Assembly: GCF_902806685.2 (NCBI RefSeq)
Contig: NC_048542.1
Span: 1,410,533-1,474,532 of the forward strand
Direction of reading: 5' to 3'
Length of the DNA stretch: 64,000 nucleotides
DNA from: Maniola hyperantus
Taxonomy: Eukaryota > Arthropoda > Insecta > Lepidoptera > Nymphalidae
Made by a program: the position numbers and the translations under genes. Below, piece by piece: positions 52,755 to 63,922 of this stretch. The notes below the pieces were generated by a model that was given only the letters and a program-made list of their open reading frames with translations, was not told where the DNA came from and ran no database searches. Each line of letters opens with the position of its first letter. Within the stretch, counting starts at the first letter, position 1.

Positions 52755-53110
52755 AGCTGCCCCGGTGAACTTCGTACCGCCTAACAGTCGATTCTTTTCA
52801 GGCAATTTTTTTAAATTTTTCTCTCCTTAAGAACCATCCTAAGGTACTAGAATGGCGACCTCGCACCGGAAGACGCAGCGTTGGAAGACCCCCCACTAGG
52901 TGGACGGACGACATCAGACGAGTCGCAGGGAGCCGCTGGATCCAGGCGGCGCAAGACCGTGGCGTGTGGAAGTCCCTACAAGAGACCTATGTCCAGCCGT
53001 GGACGTCTATTGATTGATGATGATGATGATGATGAAGAACCATCCTCGTACTTCAAGGAATGTTATAAAAAAAGAATTAGCGAAATCGGTTCAGCTGTTC
53101 AACTCTGTAA
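52755..53110 (+). repeat. Repeat D split by an RTE-derived unit
   Basis: Repeat D is interrupted by 52841-53034. AAGAACCATCCT flanks at 52829-52840 and 53035-53046. The intact arrangement is at 18863-19060. Confidence 0.8.
52841..53034 (+). mobile_element. 194-bp RTE-derived unit with 12-bp duplication
   Basis: Encodes EWRPRTGRR, GRPPTRWTDDIRRVAGSRW and ETYVQPW, then TGA and an ATG-repeat tail. Its 5' start is within a few bases of that of 35183-35374. Confidence 0.85.
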
Positions 53111-53440
53111 AGTGAGCGTACGTTTCTTTGGACCTCATAGGTTATCACTTACAAGTAGAAACAATGGTTGATTCATTACGAATCTCGAACAATTCCTAAC
53201 CTTTTTTTAGACCTCAGGCTATCGCTATATTTTTGTCATGTCCCTTAGTAAGGCAACAGAGTGCGGGTAATGATTCGCCAATGTGCTCAGAGGGACATAT
53301 TTACTGGCGCACGGGGCTAGCCGTTAGATTTTACTGGAGATTAAGAGATTCATGGCACATAGGGTGCTCTGATAGAAATTCCCTTACGGTTATCGTTACC
53401 GCTGGGACTAGAGCTTTATCATTTAGTACCTAACAACTAG
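53111..53440. other. Unassigned intergenic sequence
   Basis: Moderately GC-rich around 53230-53420 but without a recognised domain or repeat. Confidence 0.4.
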
Positions 53441-53655
53441 TTTATGCTCGCAACTTTGTCCGCGTGGACTACACAAATTTCAAACCCCTATTTCACCCGC
53501 TTAGAGGTCGAATTTCAAAAAAATCCTTTCTTACCGGATGTCTACATCATAATAGCTATCTGCAAGCCAAATTTCAGCCCGATCCGTTCAGTAGTTTGAG
53601 CTGTGCGTTGATAGATCAGTCAGTCAGTCACCTTTTCCTTTTATATATTTAGAAG
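53441..53655 (+). repeat. Interspersed repeat A
   Basis: A complete forward copy. The stretch 53656-54045 after it has no recognised feature. Confidence 0.75.
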
Positions 53656-54046
53656 ATTCATTCATTCATTTATTTTTAGAGACATCTGGAATATTAATTT
53701 CTATAACGTGTCTACAAAATATCAATGAGTTTGATTGATCATTCAATGACAATCAAACTACGTTTGTTTGGAGCGCGCAACTAATCAACTCCTCATAAGA
53801 CAAGCATGACAAAAACTTACAACTAATATACAGACTCAAAGTCATCCACTAATGATAAGTGAATTAATTTGTATGACAAACACTATATCTTCATCAATCT
53901 CGGGCCCTTAAGTACCTCTCAAAGATCGTCTTGATGTGAGAGATTATCACCGAACTTGGTCTCTGATTACCATCATAACACTTTGTCACGAAGACTGATC
54001 GCTGAGGAACAATTAGTTAATGCTCGTCTGAAAGGACCAGCCCCCC

Positions 54047-54201
54047 GATTGTGTAAGAAAAACGTATTCATCGTTATCGTAATGGTCAACAAATTCTGCC
54101 CTTTGATTGGTTGATTCGCAGTTTACACTTTTTCACAGCCAATCAAAGAGCAGAATTTGGTGACGATTACGATAACGATGAAACGTTATTCTTACACAAT
54201 T
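54047..54201. mobile_element. Hairpin MITE, 155 bp
   Basis: 'GATTGTGTAAGAAAAACGT' at the left and 'ACGTTATTCTTACACAATT' at the right are inverse. The pairing continues inwards through TCATCGTTATCGTAAT and CCTTTGATTGG, so nearly the whole element folds back on itself. Confidence 0.8.
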
Positions 54202-54309
54202 GGGAACCATATCTAAATATAAGAATAAGAATAAGAATAAGAATAATTTATTTTGAATTTAGAATTTAGGCACAAGAAACAAGTTTCCTACCCTCTGCAC
54301 TATATATAA

Positions 54310-54895
54310 AAGGAAAAGTAGACTGACTGACTGACTGATTTATCAACGCACAGCTCAAACTACTGGACGGATCGGGCTGAAATTTGGCATGCAGATAGCT
54401 ATTGTGACGTAGACATCCGCTAAGAAAGGATTAAGTATAATTTTGTAAAAGTGTGCTATACATTGCAAATAAAACATGTGACTGACGCTAGAGGTCAACG
54501 AACTTTGCATAAGTAGGCCACTCGGAGTCAATGCCGCGTCGTAGGTGGGGCATTGACCCAAGTTTTGCACGCTATACATTGCGGGTTTGAAAATTACTTA
54601 ATATACTAAAACTACAAAATGAGGCAAATGTTTATTGGTATTGGATTGTGTTTAGGCACTATAACATTTTGATGCATTAACTATTGATGCATTAACTAAC
54701 AGCTTTTATTTATATAACAGTTTTTTACCTATATTCTATTAAATTTGTATAACGCGAACTCGCTATCCTCACATAAACTTCAACAGTTTCTAGAGGATGG
54801 CGAACGGTCTATTTTAAAATGTATTATTGAAATTTACGTGATCAATAAAAAAAAAAACAATAACGCTAAGTTCTTGCTAGCGTTTTGGTTACACC
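54310..54895 (-). repeat. Repeat A fragment and repeat P
   Basis: 54310-54435 is a reverse repeat A fragment. 54480-54895 is the reverse of repeat P seen at 39905-40165, ending near 'CGTTTTGGTTACACC'. Confidence 0.6.
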
Positions 54896-54924
54896 TTGTA
54901 TTTTTTTTTTTAATTCAGTTACAA

Positions 54925-55238
54925 GTTAGCCCTTGACTGCAATCTCACCTGGTGGTAAGTGACGATGCAGTCTAAGATCGAAGCGGGCTAACCTGGAAGG
55001 GGTATGGCAGTTTTTAATAAACCCATGCCCCTTTGGTTTCTACACGGCATCGTACCGGAACGCTAAATCGCTTGGCGGCACGGCTTTGCCGGTAGGACGG
55101 TAACTAGCCACGGCCGAAGCCTCCCACCAGACCAGACCAGAGAAATTATAAAATTCCAAATCCCTGCCAGGAATCGAACCCGGGACCTCCCACTAATAAG
55201 ACCACAGCGCTTACCACTGCGCCAGGGAGGTCGACAAA
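54925..55238 (-). mobile_element. SINE-3, complete reverse copy
   Basis: The tRNA-like head in reverse at 55165-55235 ('GGAATCGAACCCGGGACC' and 'CCACTGCGCCAGGGAGG') gives good B and A boxes. The body ends with 'CCTTGACTGCAATCTCACC'. Confidence 0.75.
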
Positions 55239-56489
55239 TGAGTATAGGTATACCGTATACTGATGCCAAGTGACGCTGGTTGTATCGTAGGGTAGTGTAG
55301 AGATAGTATCAGAGGTTGTGTCTGCATTAAGTATTAATTCAATTTATAGTATTCGGCTAATTTCGTCCGCTGCGCTGCGTCAAACGCTTGGCTAATGCAC
55401 TAATTAGAATAATAATTATGTGCATGATTAAGTATACTAATTACAATGTTTGCCACGCGTTAAAATTTGGCCAGGAATGTCCTATGAGCCGGTATTGTTA
55501 TTAGTATACTAAGCTTCCGCTGTCCGTTCGTCTGTGTTGGGACATTTAGAATTCATAGGAAAAATATCAGTAAAAAGAAAAACTTGGACGTCCTGTTTGA
55601 GATATATATTTGAAGTAAGCGAATAAGTCATCGAATGTAAAACAAAAAACTCTTAGAAAAAATAAGAATAAGAACATATTATTTAAACATAAACAATTTA
55701 GTTTACAGCCAGTTCCAACAGTCTGTCTGTTAGCAGGGTGTATCTCATGAACCGTAATAGGTAGAGAGTTGAAATTTTCACAGAGTTTGTGTGTATTTCT
55801 GTTGCCTATAAATTTCTGTTATCTATAAAAATAAATAATTAAAACCGGCCAAATGCGAGTCAGACTCGCACACCGAGGGTTCCGTACTAGAGTCATATTT
55901 TATCGACATTCGGCACGAGAAATCAAAGACATAAAAATAAATAAATTTTTTGACCCTTTCATATGATATCCCACTTGGTATAGTTATCTTACTTAGAACA
56001 TTGAAAAAACTAATTATTTGTTCATGAACACATTTTTTTTTTTTGTGACATAACCACAAATTAACGGTTTTCGGATTTATTCCTTTACTTGTCTTATAAG
56101 ACCTACCTAGCAAAGTGCGGATTGGCAGACTTTACACACCTTTGAGAACATTATGTAGAACATCCAGGCATGGAGGTTTCCTAAAGATGTTTTCCTTTAC
56201 CGTTAAAACACGTGACATTTAATTGCCTAAAATATTATTTTGTTGTATAGAAAAAAGTCCCAATTTATTGATTCTTAAACATGGCGTGCCTTGTAATTAC
56301 TATTGTTAGAGACAGTTTATATTATTGTTTCACGAGACACTATGAATATTCAATGCAGCCATTATAGGGGTGATCTGGATTACAAAGCCGTTCTGTTGAA
56401 GTACAATAGCAGTGGGTAAGCTATGTCGACCTGAGCCTGTTATCAGATGAGGGAAGATGGGCCCTAGTGGATTGACACAATATTTGTTC
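55239..56489. other. Intergenic with repeat C and SINE-1 fragments
   Basis: 55845-56105 is repeat C (+), with a large internal deletion. 56107-56225 is a SINE-1 fragment (-). The rest is unassigned. Confidence 0.5.
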
Positions 56490-56935
56490 AATGAGGAAGT
56501 TTCAGGGCGAACGTTCCGTAAAATTTTCATAGATGGCGCTGTTTACTGCACCCACTAAAAACGAAAAATAATTTCCGAGCGAAGGTATACCTACGCTATA
56601 ATAATTTGTACGTAAAACATCCTGCAAAACAACAACGTCAATAAAACATACGGACAGCCAGGCAGCTCTTTCAGCTCTGTCCTCTGAGGTTGTTAACTCA
56701 AGACTGGTTGAAAACTGCAGAGACACCCTGGCCCAATACCGGGTGGTTCTACGCTAGGTACCAGAGCATGCTGGAATAGTTGGCAACGAAAATGCTGACA
56801 TTCTGGCTAAATCATATTTATATATATATATTAATATATTAATATAGGTATTATTTTTCGTTTTTAGTGGGTGCAGTACACAGCGCCATCTATGAAAACT
56901 TTATGGAACGTTCGCCCTGAAACTTCCTCATTATG
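56490..56935. mobile_element. Foldback element carrying an RNase H fragment
   Basis: Arms of about 82 bp (ATGAGGAAGTTTCAGGGCG at the left, its inverse at the right) enclose sequence whose plus strand (56650-56815) reads DSQAALSALSSE, VENCRDTL and PEHAGIVGNENADILAKS. These are motifs of the RNase H domain of non-LTR retrotransposons. The fragment has an in-frame stop. Confidence 0.8.
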
Positions 56936-57009
56936 ATTATAACAGTCCCTTAGATGTATAATTACAACTTGGTACACTTTATCTAGCGGTGATAGGCTAG
57001 TAGATAAAT

Positions 57010-57270
57010 ACTAATGGATATAGGTAAGACCCGTAGGTAGTCGAAATTCCACGGATACGTACGAAGCGATTTGCCTCCTCATTTCTAATTCGAACCGCCA
57101 AGATTTGGAATTTGGATACCCTTCCAGCATCAGTTTTCCCACCGAATTATAATATGGGTACCTTCAAGACAAGAGTGAATAGGCATTTTCTAGACAAGCG
57201 CGCTCCATCTTGGGCTGCATCATCACTTGCCACCCAGAACTGATTGTAGCCAAGCGCTATTCTATAAATT
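57010..57270 (+). mobile_element. Non-LTR retrotransposon RT C-terminal remnant
   Basis: Plus-strand text gives RTAKIWN, LPASVFPPNYNMGTFKTRVN and APSWAASSLA. Same family as 13575-13865. Confidence 0.65.
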
Positions 57271-57284
57271 AAAAAAAAAGACCT

Positions 57285-58205
57285 CAGCTTTCTATTCGGG
57301 AGGTCCGAAGTTTGATCGCCGGCACGCACCTCAAACTTTTTGGAGTTAAGTATGTGGTAGATATCACTAGCTTTGACGGTGAAGTAAAACATCATAAGGA
57401 AACCTTTTTTTTTTTTTTTGTTTTCGCTTAGGAGGGGAAAATCCTCATGGACATAGTGCCGGACTCCTACCGACTAAAAACCCCTCCTTTCTCTAAGCAG
57501 TAATATTCCCGCCTTGTTGGCCTACCATTACTGCCGCGGACTAACTTACTTACTTTCCATTATACCTTCCATGTATTTCTGAACTATCTGCCACTTTTTT
57601 TCTCTTCCAGCATTGTGCTCTCCACTCCAAACTCTCCTCCCAGCTCGGCTACGACATTCCTTCTTTCTTCCTGAAACTGAGGACAATGGAACAGTGTATG
57701 TTCTGCATCGTCTATCGGTTCAATGCAGTACATACACTTACTGCTGTCTCTTTTTTTTATGCGCTCTGTATACTGCATAAACACCCCATGTCCTGTGAAA
57801 CACTGTGTCATTCGAAACGTCAGTATTCCGTGGTTCCTGGATACCCAGCTATTTATATTTTTAATCAGTCTATGCGTCCATCGTCCATTTGTAGACTGGT
57901 CCCATTCCTCTTGCCATCTAACCAGGGTCCTTTCTCTGATGGCTTTTCTTTCTTCTGGTAATTTCAGTCCATAGCTCTCAGATCTTTCCCTCGCCAAGAG
58001 ATGAGCTGGGATTAAATTCGCCAGTACGAGGGCAGCATCAGTGGATGTTGTTTTATAGGCGCAGCAGGTTCTCAACGCCATCATAATGAAACCTGCATGT
58101 CTGAGAGTTTTCCATAGTATTCTCAAAGGTGTGTGAAGTCTGCTTATCCACACTTGACCAGCGCGGTGAACAATGGTTCAAACCCTTCTCATTCTGAGAG
58201 ATAGA
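57285..58205 (+). mobile_element. SINE-1 split by an R1-clade retrotransposon
   Basis: The SINE-1 head and first body half (57285-57405) and second half (58079-58205) are separated by the insertion. A 16-mer CATCATAA(G/T)GAAACCT is present on both sides (57390-57405 and 58079-58094). Confidence 0.8.
57406..58078 (-). mobile_element. 5'-truncated R1-clade non-LTR retrotransposon
   Basis: The minus strand encodes 'RERTLVRWQEEWDQSTNGRW', 'FRMTQCFTGHGVFMQYTERI' and the zinc-knuckle-like CMYC..AEHTLFHC. This is the C-terminal region of R1/TRAS/SART-type proteins. The poly(A) tail is the T run at 57406-57420. Only the last third of ORF2 remains. Confidence 0.85.
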
Positions 58206-58282
58206 GATTAATAGATTGTTGATTATGATAAATGAATAATTTAGCAATTTTGAGGGCCAGGTGAATGGACAAACATACATAA

Positions 58283-58690
58283 ACTAGCTTATGTCCGCGA
58301 CTTCGTCCGCGGGGACTACACGAATTTCGAACCCCCATTTTATCCTCTTGGAGGTTGAATTTCCAAAAATCATTTCTTAGTGGATGTCTACGTCATAGTA
58401 GCAATCTGCATGCCAAATTTCAGCCCGTTCCGTCCAGTAGTTTAAGCTGTGTAATCTAAATATATAAAATGAAAAGGTGACTGACTGACTGACTGACTGA
58501 CTGACTGACTGATCTATCAACGTACAGCTCAAACTACTGGACGGATCGGGCTGAAATTTGGCATGCAGGTAGCTATTGTGACGTAGGCATCCGCTAAGAA
58601 AGGATTTTTGAAAATTCAACCCCTAAGGGGGTGAAATAGCGGTTTGAAATTTGTGTAGTCCACGCGGACGAAGTCGCGAGCATAAGCTAG
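58283..58690. repeat. Two repeat A copies, head to head
   Basis: A forward copy (58283-58450) meets a reverse copy (58455-58690) with a (GACT)n run. The pair makes a long inverted repeat of about 170 bp. Confidence 0.7.
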
Positions 58691-58914
58691 TAATAGATAA
58701 GTCAGTCAGTCAGTCATTCACCTTTTCCTTTCACACATTTAGGAGATCTGCTAAACACGACCCTCCCCTCCGTAGTCGGGTAACTAGGCCGACCACGTCT
58801 GTGGTACGTGGAGTAGACATTAGGCCGTTAGATAAAGCTGAAAGCCTCGCATAATTATTATTACTCCTAAGGCATGAACCACACAAAATGCGCGACTGTA
58901 TTTTTTACTCCATT

Positions 58915-59400
58915 ACATTAGCCCTTGACTGCGATCTGACCTGGTGGTCACTGGACTCAGCACTCATCCGCGAAATTTGGAAAGAGTATAATAAATGGCT
59001 CCTAGAATCTATAATAAATTACCAAAAGAACTCGCAGATAGATCTCTTAGTATAAGTATGTTGAAATACAAACTTAACTTTGATGATAAATTTTAAAAAA
59101 ACTGTAAAATTTTCTTCTACAAAACTCAATACTATTATTTAATTATTTTTGTGACTAAATATATAATGTGACTAATTTTATCAAGACTATGTACACGTTG
59201 TTAGGTATATCATAACATATTGCATGCTGATAGGCAGAATTTGGCTGTACTTTTTTGTTTTGTAACATCTTCACTGTTTACCCATATTCGCAATAAAGAA
59301 GTTTGTATTTGTATTTGTATTTGTATTTGGTAAGTGATAATACAGTCTAAGATGGAAGCTGGCTGGCTGGCTCTTTCCTAAGGAGGTAACCCTTAGAGTT
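58915..59400. mobile_element. SINE-3 split by a non-LTR retrotransposon 3' end
   Basis: SINE-3 text ('CCCTTGACTGCGATCTGACC') stops at about 58950 and resumes with 'GTAAGTGATAATACAGTCTA' at 59330. The insert (+) reads RIYNKLPKELADRSLSISML, an RT C-terminus, then a 3' UTR and four TTTGTA-type tail units. It has AATAAA at about 59292. Confidence 0.65.
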
Positions 59401-59815
59401 TGAATTTTCAAAAATCCGTACTTATTGATGTCTACGTTGTGACGTATCTAGCTATCTGCATGCCAAATTTCAGTTCAATCCGTCTAGTACCCGTAGTACA
59501 AGATTTTACGTCTCACCAAACCAAACCAAATTCGAGAGTCGAAATACTTCCGCGTTACAGTAAAATGGACCTAAACAGCCTTGAATTGAAGTCAAATATT
59601 CAATGCCACTGATTTTAATTTCGCAATGTTTCCGCTTGGAGCGCTGGCTGTAGAAGTGTAGACAAACTTGAGCTTTAAAACACGGCAATTAAGATCCAGT
59701 TTACTGTAACGCGGAAGTATTTCGACTCTCGAATTTGGTTTGGTGAGACGTAAAATCTTGTACTACGGGTACTGTAGTTTGAGATGTGCGTTGATAGATC
59801 AGCTAGTTTGGAGGC
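59395..59815 (+). repeat. Repeat A split by MITE N copy 2
   Basis: Repeat A text up to 'CAATCCGTCTAGT' is followed by the MITE, then resumes at 'TAGTTTGAGATGTGCG'. Comparison with intact repeat A places the insertion at a TA. Confidence 0.8.
59487..59772 (+). mobile_element. Long-inverted-repeat MITE family N, copy 2
   Basis: 286 bp and nearly identical to 51881-52171, with the same arms and a 130-bp centre. It lies inside a repeat A copy, so its borders are independently fixed. Confidence 0.9.
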
Positions 59816-59849
59816 TCATTTGCTCTAGTTTGGAGATCATGGGAGGCTT

Positions 59850-60050
59850 TTTTTTTTTTAGCCGTGGCTTTAGTTGCCACCCTACCGGCAAGCCGTGCCG
59901 CCAAGCGATTTAGCGTTCCGGTACGATGCCGTGTAGAAAACGATCAAGGTTTAATGAAACTGCCACTTTCAGGTTAGCTCGCTTCCATCTTAGACTGCAT
60001 CATCACTTATCATCAGGTGAGATCGCAGTTAAGGGGGAACTTGTATCAGA
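59850..60050 (+). mobile_element. SINE-3, headless copy
   Basis: Begins at a T run and lacks the tRNA-like head. The body 'GGTACGATGCCGTGTAGAAA' is intact. Confidence 0.6.
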
Positions 60051-60084
60051 ATAAAAAAGTCTGTTACTCAGTCTTTTCGTTTTA

Positions 60085-60290
60085 TAATCAGCTTATTTCC
60101 GCGATTTCATTCGCGTGGACTACACAAATTTCAAATCCCTATTTTACTCTCTTAGGGTTTGAATTTTAAAAACTCCTTAGCGGATGCCTACGTCATAATA
60201 GCTATCTGTATCCCAACTTTCAGCCTAGTAGTTTGAGTTATGCGTTGATAGATCAGTCAGTCAGTCAGTCACCTTTTCCTTTTATATATT
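60085..60290 (+). repeat. Interspersed repeat A
   Basis: A forward copy. The next stretch, 60295-60660, has a 71-codon frame without recognisable motif; I see no reason to call it a gene. Confidence 0.7.
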
Positions 60291-60660
60291 AAGTGCGTCT
60301 TCGGCGCGGCGTCGCGGGTTATGTACAATTCAACCTTAGCAACGCGTTCACGCGAAATAATTTAAGGGCAGTCGACAGTTTCCAAGTTTCTCGAAACTTC
60401 CCGAAACTCGTATCAAAAACTGTGAGCTTGAGGGACGAACTTTTAATCGTTAAAATTGTTAAGGACTCTTTATTACTTTCGCTTAAGAGCCGTGTCACCC
60501 CTTTCTAGACGTGGAAATGAAGGCAAAAACCTTCATCGCTACGAGACTTTCAAATTTTCGAGAAATTTGTGGTACAGAACAATGGAAAATGCTTAAAAGT
60601 TCATTGTACTTATCGTTCTTCATGTGACAATCTTCAAATCGAGGGGACCTTATAATAATT

Positions 60661-60890
60661 ACTAGCTTATGCTCGAGACTTCGTCCGCGTGGACTACACA
60701 AATTTCAAACCCCTATTTCACCCCCTTAAGGGTTGAATTTGCAAAAAGTCCTTTCTTAGCGGATGCCTACGTCATGATAGCTATCGCCTATCTGCATGCC
60801 AAATTTCAGCCTGAATCCAATAGTTTGAGCTGTGCGTTGATAGAGTCGGTCAGTCAGTCACCTTTTCCTTTTATATGTTTAGATAGATAG
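60661..60890 (+). repeat. Interspersed repeat A
   Basis: A forward copy with a short internal duplication of 'CTATC'. The stretch 60891-61264 is AT-rich with no feature. Confidence 0.7.
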
Positions 60891-61264
60891 TAGCAAGATT
60901 TCAGGTTTTGAGCATTTTTGTTTTATAATAATGTTATGGAAATCAAATAAATTAAAGTATTTTCTGAAAACTTAGAGTAGGTACTTATTAGGTACGTTCT
61001 TTCTAGTCCTAAGTATTTTCGCAGTGAACCTCCGTCAATTAATTTAACAGAGAATAGCAGTGAAGTAATTAGTAAGCCAGTAAACCGAGTAAGTGTTTGC
61101 TTAGCCCAGTTACAGCTTTACAACTTACAGCTTAATGAATAGCTTAATATTTCACGCGTTGAAAGCGTTTTGACTGTATACGAAATTACTTGCAAAATGT
61201 GAGAATATTATGGTTTGGTATTATGATTAATTAAACTTGTGCTATTAAAAAAGTCGTAATAGGC

Positions 61265-61483
61265 CTCAATTTCAGGAGTCCGGGATTCGATCCCATACCT
61301 CCAGATTATCTGATTATGTGCGTTTTAATTATCACTTGCTTTAACGGTAGCTAAAGGAAAACATCGTGAGGAAATCTGCATGCCTGACAGTTCTTCATAA
61401 TGTTCATAAAGGTGTGGGAAGTCTGAAATCCCGCTCAACCAGCGCGGTGGATAACGGCCATTCTCATACTTTGAGGACTGAAG
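61265..61483 (+). mobile_element. SINE-1 copy, degenerate
   Basis: A box lost, B box 'GGGATTCGATCCC' retained, body 'AGGAAATCTGCATGCCTGAC'. Confidence 0.6.
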
Positions 61484-61650
61484 AGAACACTATGAGGGCG
61501 AGATCTATATAGAGCGCACTCTGACATAGCTTACACTTAAGACAGGGTTAAAACGAGACAGAGCTATATCTCTCACATAAAATATCTGTCTCGTTTTAAC
61601 TCAATCTTAAGTCTGAGCAAAGTCAAAGTGCGCTCTATAGATCTCAGCCT
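61484..61650. mobile_element. MITE family J, simple copy
   Basis: The left 'GAGATCTATATAGAGCGCAC' and the right 'GTGCGCTCTATAGATCTCAG' are inverse. Inner pairing includes 'GTTAAAACGAGACAG' and 'CTGTCTCGTTTTAAC'. Confidence 0.75.
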
Positions 61651-63922
61651 TAGACTTACCTAGATCCCAGTTATAAGCTGTATGGAATGCAGATATACTG
61701 AATTATGCCTTTAACAGATACAATTAATAGGGTTCTTGTTATACGACTGGATCTTAAAAACTAACTGTTCTTTTCTTTCTTAAACTTTAATAGCTTTTAT
61801 TTAATTAGCTCTATTAAATAAATAAAAAAATATTTGTTATTATTTTTGTATGAAATTTAGATACAAATGTAACAATGGATATAAAATACCAGTGAACACA
61901 ATACCTGCTATCTGTACGTATACACTGAAGGCCAGAAAAAGTGAGGACCTTAAATTAATTAATTATGAAAACTTAAACATCATGCTAACAAACATAAACA
62001 CAGTGTTTTTCTATTGTAATAGGTACCTACGTCGTGTCCCAAAAGCTGATCCACGCGTCTGGTGACCCAAGAGCTGGTGCTTATTTCGCTCAACGGTTGA
62101 GCCTTGCCGTTCAGCGAGGTAATAGCGCCAGTGTTTTGGGCACAATGCCCATGTAGATGCGTGGATGACAATTTAAATATTTTTCTTGCAGTTGTAAATG
62201 ATTTATTGAGCGCAGACCGTTGGTTAGTTTTTAACAAGAAGAAGAAAGGAATTTATGAAAACGTCAAACGATACAAAAAAATGTATAGAAAATTGCAGGT
62301 GGTTATAAAAATATTATGTTGCATGAACTGACATTTGGAAAAGATAATAAATGTGTGATTTTAGATTATTAATGTTTGATTCCAAAATATTAAACATGAG
62401 TTATAAAAGTGACTAATTTATATATATACAATAACAAAAATACTATAAAGAAACAGTTAAATAATTAAGTGAACGATAAAATTATGAATCGACGAATTGG
62501 TACGCATTTGCTGCAAAGATGTTGTAGGCGCCTCAACAGCCCATAAATGACCATTTGGACGGCGTATATTTTTTGTAAATATAAATTTTTTAGTGATAAG
62601 TTTTTCTGTATGTATATACTAGATATAGTTTTTTGTTTTTTGTTATATTCTATTAAATAAACTTAAAAATGTATATAATCGGTACCTACTTATATTATTA
62701 TAGTAATAAATATCGGTATTAATCTAGTGACATTGGTATACTTAGATTATTTATGTGAATGTTTTATTTAGGTTTTCATGTCTTTCAATTTTTTCCCCTA
62801 TATTTTTATATTAATAAAGACTTCCCATTTCATTTGTCTGGCAGTGTACCAACTTTCAATTCACTAAAAAGACAGCGAAAATGATTTTCATTTCGTAAGT
62901 TAGGTAGCAAGCGGAAAGAGGAAAACAAATATTTTACGATGCCGTAACACAGGGAGATATCATATTATTAGAGAATGCAATGTTTCGCAAAATGGCGCAC
63001 TCATCCTGACTGGTGTGACGCCATGACGCGGTTACCAACACACACGCCTGGTAACAGGCCGCCATTTTGTTGAAAGGTGCCAAAATGTGCGTAAGCCCTG
63101 CGCCATTATCTATGTAGTCTATGTTGTTATGCGTATGTATCACACACACAAAAATTCATGTAAAGTTGTCTTCACTTTTTAAAATACAATTGTGTTGCCT
63201 ATATTTTCCAACAAATAAGTTTCATACTACAAAACTTCGAAAAAATATATATGTCTTTCGTTGTCATCGTTCTTCGGACTATGTATTCGTATTTTATATT
63301 GTTATTGTTTCTGAGATATTCATTTCTCTGCTTCGTATTAGCAGTTAGTATAATGCATTAATTTTGAGAACAGACTCGCCATATCTGCTCTACCTATGTG
63401 TCAACTGCCATGTTAAAAGTAGGATTTACCCTTAGAATAAGGTCTAAAATATGACAGAAATATGGCGAACCTTTTCTCCATGCACTATAAGTACAGCCAA
63501 GTAAAATGTTTCTAGTAAGTAAGTTATTTACAAAATTTGTATGCAACTATTGTTTTTGGTGTAAAAAATAATGGTACCTAACAATTTATAATACATACAT
63601 TTACGTCGCTTGGTGTATAAAGTTAGCTCCTCTGCAGTAACACATCTCTATGCCGTAATGTTTTTAATACTGCGGCCTACGGAACGAACTTCGTATTCAT
63701 AATGAAAAACTCTTTGAGATGGTATACCTACATTATAATTTATATTTTCTCATAAAACGCAATGTTTTCAACAATACCCACTTATATAAAGAAAGGATTT
63801 ATTACGAACTACTTTACCAGCCTGCCCCGGCTTCGCTTGGGCGGAATTTCTCTGAATTCAGAAAATACTTTCTTAACGTAACGAGAGAACCTCATGTTTT
63901 TATTTCCAGTGGTTTAGTGGTT
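61651..63922. other. AT-rich, mostly unassigned; one retroelement remnant
   Basis: 62040-62165 (+) reads AYFAQRLSLAVQRGNSASVLGT, the kind of C-terminus found in insect non-LTR elements. A fragment with 'GCCCCGGCTTCGCTTGG' lies at 63822. A slightly GC-richer patch at 62985-63110 has CpGs and several GCCATTTTG-type words, but no exon could be supported. Confidence 0.4.

Noticed and set aside
57584..58153. 189-codon frame as a possible host gene
   Set aside because: The sequence is the C-terminal part of an R1-clade retrotransposon protein with poly(A) and target duplication.
60293..60508. 71-codon frame between two repeat A copies
   Set aside because: No domain, no splice or polyadenylation context, and not long enough to be significant.
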